DNA of 64,000 nt from Syntrophaceae bacterium (GTDB lineage: Bacteria; Desulfobacterota; Syntrophia; Syntrophales; UBA2185): contig PMBI01000083.1 of NCBI GenBank assembly GCA_003153775.1, positions 62,001-126,000 on the forward strand. Reading direction: 5' to 3'. How positions within the stretch are numbered: the first letter of the stretch is position 1; each line of letters opens with the position of its first letter. The position numbers and the translations under genes were made by a program. Below are positions 1 through 9,617 of the stretch, in pieces. Under the pieces are notes generated by a model, which was given only the letters and a program-made list of their open reading frames with translations, was not told the DNA's origin and did no database searches.

Positions 1-189
1 AGAAGCAAGAACGAACAATAATCATATTGTGTCAACAGGAGCATTTGCTAATAGTTATAATAGGGCGAAAGAATTATATTTTTCAAATAACACCAAGTCT
101 AATCAGTCTTCTTGAATTATCACATCATCAAATTTTGAATTTTTTGCAGTCATCTCTTTTTGCGCCCCCCAGAGGTCGAAAATGATTCT

Positions 190-1629
190 TTACAGGATTT
201 TTTGCGGAATTACCTTCATGCAGCGATTGTAGGCCAGGAACATTTCCCACTCTTTTTTGAAGCGGATGTCGCGAGCCTTCCATCGCTGCCAAGCCGTCTC
301 CTTAAGATAGGAGAACCACTGCATCTCAAAGTCACTCCGCCGGTAGGACTTTTCGCTGGTGAACAGCAAGCAGCTCATTCCGTAGAGATCGCTGAAGTTC
401 TCGGCCTTGGCGTCGATCCAGGGCATGGTAACCTTGCCCAGCCCAAAGTCCCGCCAGTCACGAAGATCTTTCGGCGGGCGATAGCCGTACTTCTGCGCCA
501 GCACATACAGCTCAGTGCCGGGGAAGGGTGTGGTCAGAAAGAAAGGAGAAATGACTGAGCGGGGGTTCTGTACTCGCAGCATGTCGGCGTAGTCCATGTT
601 GGCCAGTGTTTCCTCGCGCGTCTCTTCAGGGAAGGCAGTCATGAAGGACCAGACCGGGCGTATCTTGGAGCGGGCCAGTACCTGCGAAGCCTGCGTGATG
701 TCGTCAACGTTGTTGTCCTTGCAGATCATCTTGCGGATACGCGGCGAAACGTGTTCAACGCCTATGAACAGCTCTTCGCAGATGTTGTCGATCTCGGTGA
801 CCAGTTTCTCGTCCACGTTCTCGGCGCGGATGGCCGTGTGGAAGGAATAGCCGAACTTCGCCGTTAGCTTGGCCATGCTTACGATGCGCTTATGGTTAAA
901 GCCGATTTCGTCCGCTAGAAGCGAGATGTGCTTGACGTGCGGGGCCATCTTTGTGATGATCCTGATCTCTGCCTCGATCACCTCCAGCGGCTTCTGACGA
1001 TACTTGCGACGATTGAAAACGGTGTTGTAGCAGAAAGCGCAATGGAATGGGCAGCCACGCGCCACCTGCGTCTTGCCTATCGGATAGTACTGGTACAGGT
1101 GCAGTGAACTTTGCGTGATCGGGGCGACCGCGTCGGCCATGTTCATGAAAGGCCTCTGGCCGTTGATGACGATGCTGCCGTCCTTCTTTTTCCAGCCCAC
1201 GCCCATGATGTTGGATAAATCTTCCTTCTTGCTTTTGAGCTCCTGCACCAATTCTAACAGGGTAATTTCACCTTCGCCGATAACGACAAAATCAACCAAC
1301 GGATCGGAAAGTGTCTGCTCGGGGAGTAGTGAGGCATGCACGCCCCCTAAGACCGTTTTTATTCCAGGCTGCCGCTTCTTAACGGTCTCAAGCACGTCCA
1401 TGGTTCCAACCAATTGGAAACCCGTCATGGAGGAGACGCCAACCAGTGAAGGCCCCTTGTCCAACTCGTCGAGTAGTGTCTGCAGGGGCTGTACACGCAG
1501 GTCCACGTAAGACACGCTCACACCCGCCCGCTCGAGATGTGCACCCACATACAGGATTGATAGCGGTGGTGAGATCGTATCGGCCTGCTCCTCGCTGGGA
1601 GGCGGGAAAACTAGAAGCACAGGATACAT
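190..1629 (-). CDS. B12-binding-domain radical SAM protein
   Basis: ORF 479 aa; N-terminal cobalamin-binding-like fold followed by GCPFHCAFCYN (CxxxCxxC radical SAM motif). Confidence 0.9.
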   Translation of the reverse strand: MYPVLLVFPPPSEEQADTISPPLSILYVGAHLERAGVSVSYVDLRVQPLQTLLDELDKGPSLVGVSSMTGFQLVGTMDVLETVKKRQPGIKTVLGGVHASLLPEQTLSDPLVDFVVIGEGEITLLELVQELKSKKEDLSNIMGVGWKKKDGSIVINGQRPFMNMADAVAPITQSSLHLYQYYPIGKTQVARGCPFHCAFCYNTVFNRRKYRQKPLEVIEAEIRIITKMAPHVKHISLLADEIGFNHKRIVSMAKLTAKFGYSFHTAIRAENVDEKLVTEIDNICEELFIGVEHVSPRIRKMICKDNNVDDITQASQVLARSKIRPVWSFMTAFPEETREETLANMDYADMLRVQNPRSVISPFFLTTPFPGTELYVLAQKYGYRPPKDLRDWRDFGLGKVTMPWIDAKAENFSDLYGMSCLLFTSEKSYRRSDFEMQWFSYLKETAWQRWKARDIRFKKEWEMFLAYNRCMKVIPQKIL

Positions 1630-1693
1630 CGGGTCTCCAGAACAATAGGTTGTCCGACGGCGTATAGCCGCAACGGACTTAACTCATCTTTCG

Positions 1694-2665
1694 TCAACGC
1701 ATTTTCCATTCAAGGGTTTCACGCCAAAAGCCTTCAGCGCCAAAGGATTCCTTAAAGTGGAAAATGTTTGGACGCGATTGCATGTTCACCGATGAAGTCC
1801 CAAAATCGTAATAGTTGTATCCTGCCTTCTCTGATCTTTGCAAGGCATCCATTACCAAGAGAGATAGCCCTTGGACATCTTGATGATCTGGATCCTGGCA
1901 GAAATAGAATGAACTATTAACGCGCGAATTGACCACAAATTCGCAGACACCTGCAACAGGACGGCCTTTCATACGTGCAACATATATACTGATATGCTTT
2001 GGGAATCTTCTGATCAAGTCAGATAATTCTTCACGGTTGTGCGTTGCGTTGGTACCATGCTTGGCGAATGTTTGTTCCATCACCTGCCAATAATCCGCGA
2101 ATAACGGATCATGATCTATTACTACACCGCTTCGTTCAGCCTTACGTACCATGTTGCGGGCGTTTCCACTGACTCTGTCCCACACAGTGTCTTTCAGGCC
2201 TAATCGAACCACACTGGAAATATCACGGTTGATTAGCGCAAACCCGGCTTCGTGCAGTGCAAAGGTTAAAGTATCCATGTTGATTGCAGAACAACAGGCG
2301 ATTGGATGTGTAAAACGGCAGTATTCGATTCTGTTCTCAATTAGCCACTTAATGAGAGAAGCAATAATATCCGCCGAAAGAGAATAGACCGGTTCCCGAA
2401 ACAGAACGATTCCACCGTAACTTGCGCCATATGGTGAGCGTGCTACGCGTACGCCGTCCTCTTCGTCAACAGCTAAGGACAGGGATGCTACTTCTGCTTC
2501 ACCCCGGAGAAAAACTAGATAATGCTCTCGCCCGGCGAAACGATCCCCATGATAAGCAAGAAAATGTCGCATGTGGAATAATGTTCCGTTTCGTGATGAT
2601 TCGATAAAATCATCCCATTTATTTAACTGGTTTTCCGTGGCCTCCTTCAGAGTTATTTTCGACAT
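1694..2665 (-). CDS. FemAB/GNAT-like acyltransferase-family protein
   Basis: ORF 323 aa; GNAT-like C-terminal half (RPVAGVCEFVVNSRVNSSFYFCQDPDHQDVQGLSLLVMDAL...YYDFGTSS), typical of FemAB-like proteins in EPS loci. Confidence 0.7.
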   Translation of the reverse strand: MSKITLKEATENQLNKWDDFIESSRNGTLFHMRHFLAYHGDRFAGREHYLVFLRGEAEVASLSLAVDEEDGVRVARSPYGASYGGIVLFREPVYSLSADIIASLIKWLIENRIEYCRFTHPIACCSAINMDTLTFALHEAGFALINRDISSVVRLGLKDTVWDRVSGNARNMVRKAERSGVVIDHDPLFADYWQVMEQTFAKHGTNATHNREELSDLIRRFPKHISIYVARMKGRPVAGVCEFVVNSRVNSSFYFCQDPDHQDVQGLSLLVMDALQRSEKAGYNYYDFGTSSVNMQSRPNIFHFKESFGAEGFWRETLEWKMR

Positions 2666-2789
2666 ATTTTGCCTCGCCTATTATTTTGCCGGGCTCTGCT
2701 GGTCACGTGCCGATTAGAACAGGCTAATGCCCGCTCTCGATACAATACGGTTACTTCATTATTGAGCATCTGTGCGCAGCCGAATGCTG

Positions 2790-3914
2790 CTAGTATTGCG
2801 ATGTAACGCAACTAAACCCCTGAGCTAAAGTTGTTTCTTGGAGTACGGCTTCTTCTGTTTCCATTCTATTCAATCCTTGTCTCCGTTTTTTCGCAAGAAG
2901 CTCCCCAATATGCAAACCTGCAGTATGCAGGTCAATTAGAGGTTTTGGTCCAACATAATCCGTCGTTACCGTCATGAAACCAGGTGCTGCAAAAGAGGAC
3001 GAAGAATATTTCAAACCAGCAGATGCAATTTCATTTGTCTCCACATTTCCACATATGTGAATTACCACCAAGCCGGGATTCCGCCTGTAAATATCTTTGG
3101 CAGAAGGTCGCTTTTCAATCCCAAACAAGCGCTTTTTGCTTCTGTGATCACAAATAACCAAGGCATCAGCGCTATCAATGGATTCCCAAAACGATTTAAC
3201 ATCATATTCTCCTTTGCTTGTGACTTCCAAACAATGAGAAATACCGCCGACGTTAGATATGACTTCCCTTATTGGCTGAGCGAAGTCATTACTCCCCATA
3301 ATTACTATATTGCTGCAAAACACTTCAATGTCCATGTTAAGAAGCAACTTCAATGCAGTGATCCCGACGTATTTTGTCGTCTGGAGTCTATGGTCTAATT
3401 CGTTTGTACCCAAAACAGGAATGCCAAGTCGTCTTGCTTCCTCAAGGTCCAGATCCTCTTTCCTGTATTCCCATGCTGCCCACATCAAAGGGATCGCAAC
3501 GGTTGATTTAAGAGATATTAAAAAAGTCTTGTCCAATGGCCGGACGAAACCGAGGTTGGTGACAATATCGGCATCGACTATCCGCTGGTCATCCCGAGAT
3601 AATATGATTTCTATTTTTGAATTTATCCCCCATATTTGCGCAAGGTCCAGAGTGGCAGCATGAACATCTTTGGCTTTTCCATACCTTGAATCCCTTGTAA
3701 TGGCATACACTTTATCGGCATTCGCGAGGGCAGCTATCATTGGCGTCAACATGTAATAATTGGTGGCCGCTTCAGTCAAAACCACAAGTCCGGAAAGGTC
3801 TAAATGAAACTTCTCAATAGCTGCGTTTATCAAAGATTTAGATCGATAAACGTTAATTGTATGACTATTTTTCATAATCAATTCTTTTAATTCAAGTAAT
3901 TTTTCATCCACCAT
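2790..3914 (-). CDS. Uncharacterised Rossmann-like (NAD-binding?) protein
   Basis: ORF 374 aa; alternating beta/alpha pattern (NIVIMGSNDFAQPIREVISNVGG); ORF overlaps the upstream asparagine synthase gene by 28 bp. Confidence 0.6.
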   Translation of the reverse strand: MVDEKLLELKELIMKNSHTINVYRSKSLINAAIEKFHLDLSGLVVLTEAATNYYMLTPMIAALANADKVYAITRDSRYGKAKDVHAATLDLAQIWGINSKIEIILSRDDQRIVDADIVTNLGFVRPLDKTFLISLKSTVAIPLMWAAWEYRKEDLDLEEARRLGIPVLGTNELDHRLQTTKYVGITALKLLLNMDIEVFCSNIVIMGSNDFAQPIREVISNVGGISHCLEVTSKGEYDVKSFWESIDSADALVICDHRSKKRLFGIEKRPSAKDIYRRNPGLVVIHICGNVETNEIASAGLKYSSSSFAAPGFMTVTTDYVGPKPLIDLHTAGLHIGELLAKKRRQGLNRMETEEAVLQETTLAQGFSCVTSQY

Positions 3915-5770
3915 TCAAAACTAAGGAGAGACCATATAAAGAGACGGTGGTTATTAGTGCCTGTTAAATGTTCTTCCACTATTTCCTTAACTGCTTTATG
4001 ATCCAGATATTCATAGATGCGCGCCTTTCCATCCAAAATTTCACGCCGTACATAGTTGATACTGTCGCCTTTAAACCATGTGGCGTCAGGTCCGGAAAAA
4101 CCTTGTTTTCTGCCATTAGAGATTTCATGAGGAATGTGTCTTTGCATCATACTGCGGAGGATCAATTTTCCATCACTCGTCTGGTTATAGTACTTTTCGA
4201 CTTTTCCCCCTGTTTCGTTCTCATTGATGCGGACTACATCATTTAGATTTTTCAACTTCATTCTCAGGGGAATCGTCATGGCATAATCTACGAGATCGTT
4301 ATCAAGGAAAGGAATTCTAGTCTCTATTGAGTGGGCCATACTCAATTTGTCTTCTACGACAAGAAGTCCATGTAGAAATGTTCTTGCTTCAAAAGAAAGG
4401 GAATGATTTATGAAATCTTCGACATGGGATAATTGGTGTTTATGCTTAAGAAAGACATCGCGAAAGATATCTCTCGTCCAGATATGAGCGACATCTTTCC
4501 AAACGGGCGCAAAAAGTCTTTTTATCGACGAGTTCGGTATGAGGCGTTGCCAATAAAGGTAGTATTTGTCCACGTACTGCTCGAAATCGTCAGAAGTATC
4601 AACGGCTCGACAATATCGCCAAGGGTAGCCTCCGAAGAGTTCGTCACCGCCACATCCTGATAATACAACCTTGACGAATTTTGAAGCTAATTGGGCGGCA
4701 TAAAAATTTGGGTAGCTCTGCCCTAACCGAGGTTCTTCGAGATGCCAGGCCAGCTTTGGGAGGATTCGCTCCATATCCCCTGATTTTAAAACCATTTCGT
4801 AGTGCTCGGTTTTGAAAAGATAGGACATGCATTCGGCTTTTTCGCGTTCATCGAAGGCGAGTTCCAAGCCTGAGGCGGAATGAAGGTCGAACCCGCAGGT
4901 AAAGGTTTTCATATAGGGAAGTTGCCGCGCGGCAATGGCCGTAATGGAACCTGAATCCATCCCCCCGCTGAGGTAGGCGCCCACGTCCACGTCACTGACG
5001 AGCTGGCGGTTCACGGCCTGGCGGAAGAGCCTATCCAATTCCTCGACGTATTCGTTTTCAGCGGCTGGATGTTTTGGCTCCGTAAAATAGAATGTCCAGT
5101 ATTGATGGATATCTAATTTTCGCGCCAATGAAGCCAACGATAATTTTGCCCAAGAGCCGGTGGGAAAGAGCTTTATCCCCTTCATCAAGGTTTTATCTGT
5201 GAAGAAATTCTGAAAAGTGAAATATTCGAGGAGTCCCTCATGGTCCATTTCCCTTTTGACGGACGGATGTTCGAGAATAGCTTTCTGCTCTGATGCAAAT
5301 AAAAAATGATTATTCACAAAAGTATAATACATCGGTTTGATCCCATAGCGGTCTCTAGCCAGAAAAAGTTCCTGCTTTGTCTTGTCCCAGATGGCGAAGG
5401 CGAACATGCCGTTAAAACGGTCAAGACATTTCTCCCCCCATTCCTGATAAGCGTAGAGGACTACTTCCGTGTCGGTGCGGGAGCGGAAACGATAACCCAA
5501 TGCTTCCAACTCTACGCGCAGTTCCTGGAAGTTATAAATCTCCCCATTGTAGGTAATGACATGTTGGTTCCTTAGCGCCGCCATCGGCTGATGTCCCGCT
5601 GGTGACAGATCAATAATCGCCAAACGTCGGTGACCCAGTCCGATAAAGCTATCTATGTAGAAGCCTTCGCCGTCCGGTCCGCGGTGGGTAAGGGCATCGG
5701 TCATCTTACGGAGAAGGATCGGTGATACCGGTTCACCGTTCATATTGAATATGCCTACAATTCCGCACAT
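3887..5770 (-). CDS. asnB: Asparagine synthase (glutamine-hydrolysing)
   Basis: MCGIVGIFN N-terminal Cys amidotransferase; SGGMDSGSITA PP-loop; start set at ATG 5770 so that Cys is residue 2 (track ORF begins at 5854). Confidence 0.93.
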   Translation of the reverse strand: MCGIVGIFNMNGEPVSPILLRKMTDALTHRGPDGEGFYIDSFIGLGHRRLAIIDLSPAGHQPMAALRNQHVITYNGEIYNFQELRVELEALGYRFRSRTDTEVVLYAYQEWGEKCLDRFNGMFAFAIWDKTKQELFLARDRYGIKPMYYTFVNNHFLFASEQKAILEHPSVKREMDHEGLLEYFTFQNFFTDKTLMKGIKLFPTGSWAKLSLASLARKLDIHQYWTFYFTEPKHPAAENEYVEELDRLFRQAVNRQLVSDVDVGAYLSGGMDSGSITAIAARQLPYMKTFTCGFDLHSASGLELAFDEREKAECMSYLFKTEHYEMVLKSGDMERILPKLAWHLEEPRLGQSYPNFYAAQLASKFVKVVLSGCGGDELFGGYPWRYCRAVDTSDDFEQYVDKYYLYWQRLIPNSSIKRLFAPVWKDVAHIWTRDIFRDVFLKHKHQLSHVEDFINHSLSFEARTFLHGLLVVEDKLSMAHSIETRIPFLDNDLVDYAMTIPLRMKLKNLNDVVRINENETGGKVEKYYNQTSDGKLILRSMMQRHIPHEISNGRKQGFSGPDATWFKGDSINYVRREILDGKARIYEYLDHKAVKEIVEEHLTGTNNHRLFIWSLLSFEWWMKNYLN

Positions 5771-5772
5771 GA

Positions 5773-6876
5773 TTATATTTCTCTTCGCAGATGCTGGATC
5801 ACAAAATCTTGTTCTTCGTGGCTCAGGTCGTGGTAAAGGGGTAAGGTCAGGCAACGGTCACAGGCATAGAGGCTGCCTCTAAAAGGACTGTGGTGGACGA
5901 TTTGGGGACTTTCGGCGAAGGCCGGATGCGTGTGCAGTGAATAGGTGCCGATTTGAACTTCTATGCCAGTTTTCCGCATCGTCTTCATGATTCTGTCCCG
6001 ATTTTCTATGTATATACAGAAGGACTGGCGGGAATGTCTGCCGCCGCCAGTCGTGAGAGGAAGGGTGATACCAGGGACATGCCTAACGAGGCTGATGTAA
6101 TTCTCAGAAAGGGCGATCCGCCTTGCCAGCAATTCCTCGATATGTCGCATCTGTACCAGGCCGATTACCGCCAGGATGTTGCTTAATTTGTAATTCGTGC
6201 CGATACGCTCAAAGATCGTCCCCTCCCGGCTGGAATTCACCCCCATGCCGAAATGTTTATAGGAATCCATCCAGCGGGCCCACTGCGTATTGTTCGTCGT
6301 GATGATTCCTCCTTCCCCGGTGGTTATGAACTTGCGAGGGTGGAGACTGAAGACGGAAATATCGGCCCAGGTGCCGGCTTTAGCACCGTCGAATTCCGCG
6401 CCAATGGCACATGCAGCGTCTTCGATGACGTAAATCCCGTGCTTTCTCTTTATGGCACTGAGAATGTCGTAATCGAGAGGGTTCCCGAATAAAGAGACGG
6501 GAATGACGGCCTTTGTCCGGACAGTGATCGCCTCCTCTATGGCTTGATAATCGATCAGCATCGTATCTTTGGAAACATCGACAATGACCATCGTCGCCCC
6601 TACAATAGCCACGACATCTGCCGTGGCCGGGTAAGTATAATCAGGAACGATGACTTCATCACCGGGTCCTATTCCTAAAGCCCGCAGCGCCAACTCCAGG
6701 CCGGTAGTGCAAGAGGTAACGGCAATGGCGTGTCGGCAATCGATATAATTTGCAAATGTTTCTTCAAATTCCTTTGTGACAGGTCCCTCGGTCAGATAGC
6801 CGCTGTCTAGGACGGCACATACTTTGTCCTTAATTTCCTGGTTAATGTAAGGTTTGATCAGGGGTATTTTTCGCAT
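5773..6876 (-). CDS. DegT/DnrJ/EryC1/StrS-family PLP aminotransferase
   Basis: SCTTGLELALRALGIGPGDEVIVPDYTYPATADVVAIVGA and SLHPRKFITTGEGGIITTN (PLP lysine). Confidence 0.94.
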   Translation of the reverse strand: MRKIPLIKPYINQEIKDKVCAVLDSGYLTEGPVTKEFEETFANYIDCRHAIAVTSCTTGLELALRALGIGPGDEVIVPDYTYPATADVVAIVGATMVIVDVSKDTMLIDYQAIEEAITVRTKAVIPVSLFGNPLDYDILSAIKRKHGIYVIEDAACAIGAEFDGAKAGTWADISVFSLHPRKFITTGEGGIITTNNTQWARWMDSYKHFGMGVNSSREGTIFERIGTNYKLSNILAVIGLVQMRHIEELLARRIALSENYISLVRHVPGITLPLTTGGGRHSRQSFCIYIENRDRIMKTMRKTGIEVQIGTYSLHTHPAFAESPQIVHHSPFRGSLYACDRCLTLPLYHDLSHEEQDFVIQHLRREI

Positions 6877-7880
6877 TATTCGTGTTTCTTATCGCTAACC
6901 TTTTTTCGCCGCTGTTCTACGGCAGCCATATTAGCTTTGCGCCATTCTGTGAGGCGGCGGAGACCATCTTCCAAATCCACAGACCAGACAAAACCAAGAT
7001 CGTGTGCCGCAGCAGCGGGATCGCCCACCCGATTGGTAACAAAGGTCATTCCTGCCGGTTCGTATTGAAGAGGAAGCGTCGAGCCACTCAGTGTCATGAT
7101 CATTTCGGTCAGTTCTTTGATGGAGGTTTTGATCCCCCGCCCAATATTATAAAAGCCAAAGGGTATATCACTCTTCAGGGCGCAAACGTTGGCCCGGCCC
7201 ACATCGCTCACATAGATGAAATCATAGGACTGACTGCCGTCTCCATAGACTACGGGGGGCAGACCCTTATCCAGATTGTCAAGCATCTTCAGCATCACGG
7301 CGATGTATGTGCCACGATAATCCTGGCGGGGTCCATAAACATTCATGTACCGTAGACCCACGCCTTCCAGGCCGTAGCGCCTGTGGTAGGCCTTGTACAT
7401 ATGTTCCCCGGCGATCTTGGTGGCGCCGTAAAACGTCCAGTTGTTATAGGGATGATCTTCCGTCATGATGTCCTTGACAGCATCCCCATACACGGATGCA
7501 GAGGAGGAATATACCAGTCTTTTAATCTTGTTGGCGACGCAGGCTTCAAGCACATTGAATGTGCCTTGAATGTTCACGTCAAAAGCGGCCCGTGGATATT
7601 CGTGGCACTGAAGAAGCCACAAGGCCGCCAGGTGGACAACGCCGTCCATGCCTTTCATTGCCGCATTGAGGATGTCCGTCTGAAGGATATCCCCGCCGAT
7701 TTCGAAAACGCGACAACGGGCGTCTTTCAGCGCCTGTTCTATATTATCGTGGGTGCCGCGGCAGAAATTATCGTAAATAATGACTTCTTTAACGTCTTCT
7801 TTGAGAAGTTCTTCTACAACATGGGATCCAATGAAACCGGCTCCACCAATAACGAGAATCTTTGCACCCTTAATATTCAT
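6876..7880 (-). CDS. NAD-dependent epimerase/dehydratase (extended SDR)
   Basis: VIGGAGFIGSHVVEELL, YSSSASVYGD, YGATKIAGE, RYMNVYGPRQ. Confidence 0.94.
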   Translation of the reverse strand: MNIKGAKILVIGGAGFIGSHVVEELLKEDVKEVIIYDNFCRGTHDNIEQALKDARCRVFEIGGDILQTDILNAAMKGMDGVVHLAALWLLQCHEYPRAAFDVNIQGTFNVLEACVANKIKRLVYSSSASVYGDAVKDIMTEDHPYNNWTFYGATKIAGEHMYKAYHRRYGLEGVGLRYMNVYGPRQDYRGTYIAVMLKMLDNLDKGLPPVVYGDGSQSYDFIYVSDVGRANVCALKSDIPFGFYNIGRGIKTSIKELTEMIMTLSGSTLPLQYEPAGMTFVTNRVGDPAAAAHDLGFVWSVDLEDGLRRLTEWRKANMAAVEQRRKKVSDKKHE

Positions 7881-7904
7881 TATGATGACATCACCTATTC
7901 CAAT

Positions 7905-9515
7905 TTATTTTAAAATGAGCCCGTCTGGGCCTTTTTTAAATCCTTTTTTGCATACCGGACATTTCAACTTGTTGGTTAATCTTTCCGCGCATTGGCAGAC
8001 CCATCCCTTTTGTTTGGCAGCATTGCCCACCATCAGCGCGTGATCGGGGACATCGCTGGTGATAACCGCGGCGGCCCCGATGAAGGCATACTTGCCGATA
8101 GTGTTGCCGCAGACAATTGTACAGTTTGCCCCTAAGGTTGCGCCTTCTTTGACGAGAGTCGGTCGGACCTGATCCATTTTGGAGATCTCCGCCCGGGGAT
8201 TGTGGATATTGGTAAAGACCATGGAGGGGCCACAGAAGACACCGTCTTCCAGGATTACGCCTTTATAAACGCTGACATTATTCTGAATCTTACACCGATC
8301 TCCTATATCGACATCCGGTCCGATGACGACGTTTTGGCCGATATTACATTGGTCACCGATAGTGGATCCGGACAAGACATGCGAGAAATGCCATATTTTT
8401 GTTCCCCTGCCAATGCGGACGCCATCGTCAACAATCGCCGTTTCGTGAATAAAGGTGTTTTTGGGAAGGGAAGCTTTCACAGGTTGGGTTGCGGGTTCGG
8501 TGTGCGCTTCTTTCTCCCGGAGCGATTTCTGACTCGCCGCTAGAACAGCGAGAACCCGCAGACCCTCCTCGCCAGAGGTGAAGGGCTTTTTGTTTTCTGC
8601 CACGGCTTCCAAAAACGCCCGGCATTCCGACTTCAGGGGTTCTTCCCAGTAATCAGAGAGGGGGACGGCAACACCCTCAGCCTTTTCAGCAATGGGCAGG
8701 CCATTTTTCCAATGAATGGTATGGGGGTAAAGGACAAGTTTCTGATCCACCGGTTGTGTGTCGTCAAACACAAGCATTCCTTGGTTTCCCACTACGACCA
8801 AGCGCTGTTCCTTAAACGGATTAAGCCAGCTTACAAAGATGTGCGCCCCGGTGCCGGAAGGAAATTTGAGGTTCGTCACGGTGACGTCCGGGATGCTGGC
8901 GTTAAGAAAATTATTACCTATGCAATCAATATAGGAAGGCATTTCCGTTGTTAAGCTAAGAATAATAGAAATATCGTGGGGGGCAAACGACCAGAGGATA
9001 TTTTCTTCCCTGCGAATTTTTCCCAGGCTCAATCTTCGGGAATAAATATATTCCATCCGGCCGATGGCACCGGAATTGATCATCTCCTTGAGATTGATGA
9101 CCGCCGGGTGATAGTGCAGAACATGGCCGACAAAAAGCGTCATTTCTCTTTTTGCCGCCAGTTGTACCAATACTTCACCGTCGCCATATGTTAAAGACAA
9201 CGGCTTTTCAACAAAGACATGTTTGTCGGCGAGGAGAACCTTTCTGGCAAGCTCGAAGTGCAAGGCCGCCGGGGCTGCAATCACAACCCCCGTAATGTCC
9301 TCATCAGCGAGGACACTACCGATATCGTCTGTGACCATAATCCCCGGATACGAGTCACGCATTTGCTGACAGACATGTGCTGCTCCGTCGCAGATTGTTT
9401 TCAATACGCCCAGTTGATAAAAATTACGAACTAGATTCTTGCCCCAATAGCCAGCACCGATAACGGCAATATTTTCCCCTGTCATGTCAGTCTTCCCATC
9501 CTTGGCCATCAACAA
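7905..9515 (-). CDS. Fusion: Gfo/Idh/MocA oxidoreductase + left-handed beta-helix acyltransferase + C-terminal CxxC zinc-ribbon-like tail
   Basis: [36 protein letters not shown], hexapeptide repeats ([38 protein letters not shown]), tail [19 protein letters not shown]. Confidence 0.9.
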   Translation of the reverse strand: MLMAKDGKTDMTGENIAVIGAGYWGKNLVRNFYQLGVLKTICDGAAHVCQQMRDSYPGIMVTDDIGSVLADEDITGVVIAAPAALHFELARKVLLADKHVFVEKPLSLTYGDGEVLVQLAAKREMTLFVGHVLHYHPAVINLKEMINSGAIGRMEYIYSRRLSLGKIRREENILWSFAPHDISIILSLTTEMPSYIDCIGNNFLNASIPDVTVTNLKFPSGTGAHIFVSWLNPFKEQRLVVVGNQGMLVFDDTQPVDQKLVLYPHTIHWKNGLPIAEKAEGVAVPLSDYWEEPLKSECRAFLEAVAENKKPFTSGEEGLRVLAVLAASQKSLREKEAHTEPATQPVKASLPKNTFIHETAIVDDGVRIGRGTKIWHFSHVLSGSTIGDQCNIGQNVVIGPDVDIGDRCKIQNNVSVYKGVILEDGVFCGPSMVFTNIHNPRAEISKMDQVRPTLVKEGATLGANCTIVCGNTIGKYAFIGAAAVITSDVPDHALMVGNAAKQKGWVCQCAERLTNKLKCPVCKKGFKKGPDGLILK

Positions 9516-9617
9516 AATTACTTGCTGATAGGTAATAGTGTAATGCAGGAGATTCTTGCCATCCTGAGAGTCGGGATGGATTCGTTGATATGAGCAATTT
9601 ACATTCCATGATATTCA

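Noticed and set aside
160-558. Plus-strand ORF 132 aa at the window start
   Set aside because: Antisense to the well-supported radical SAM gene; no family features.
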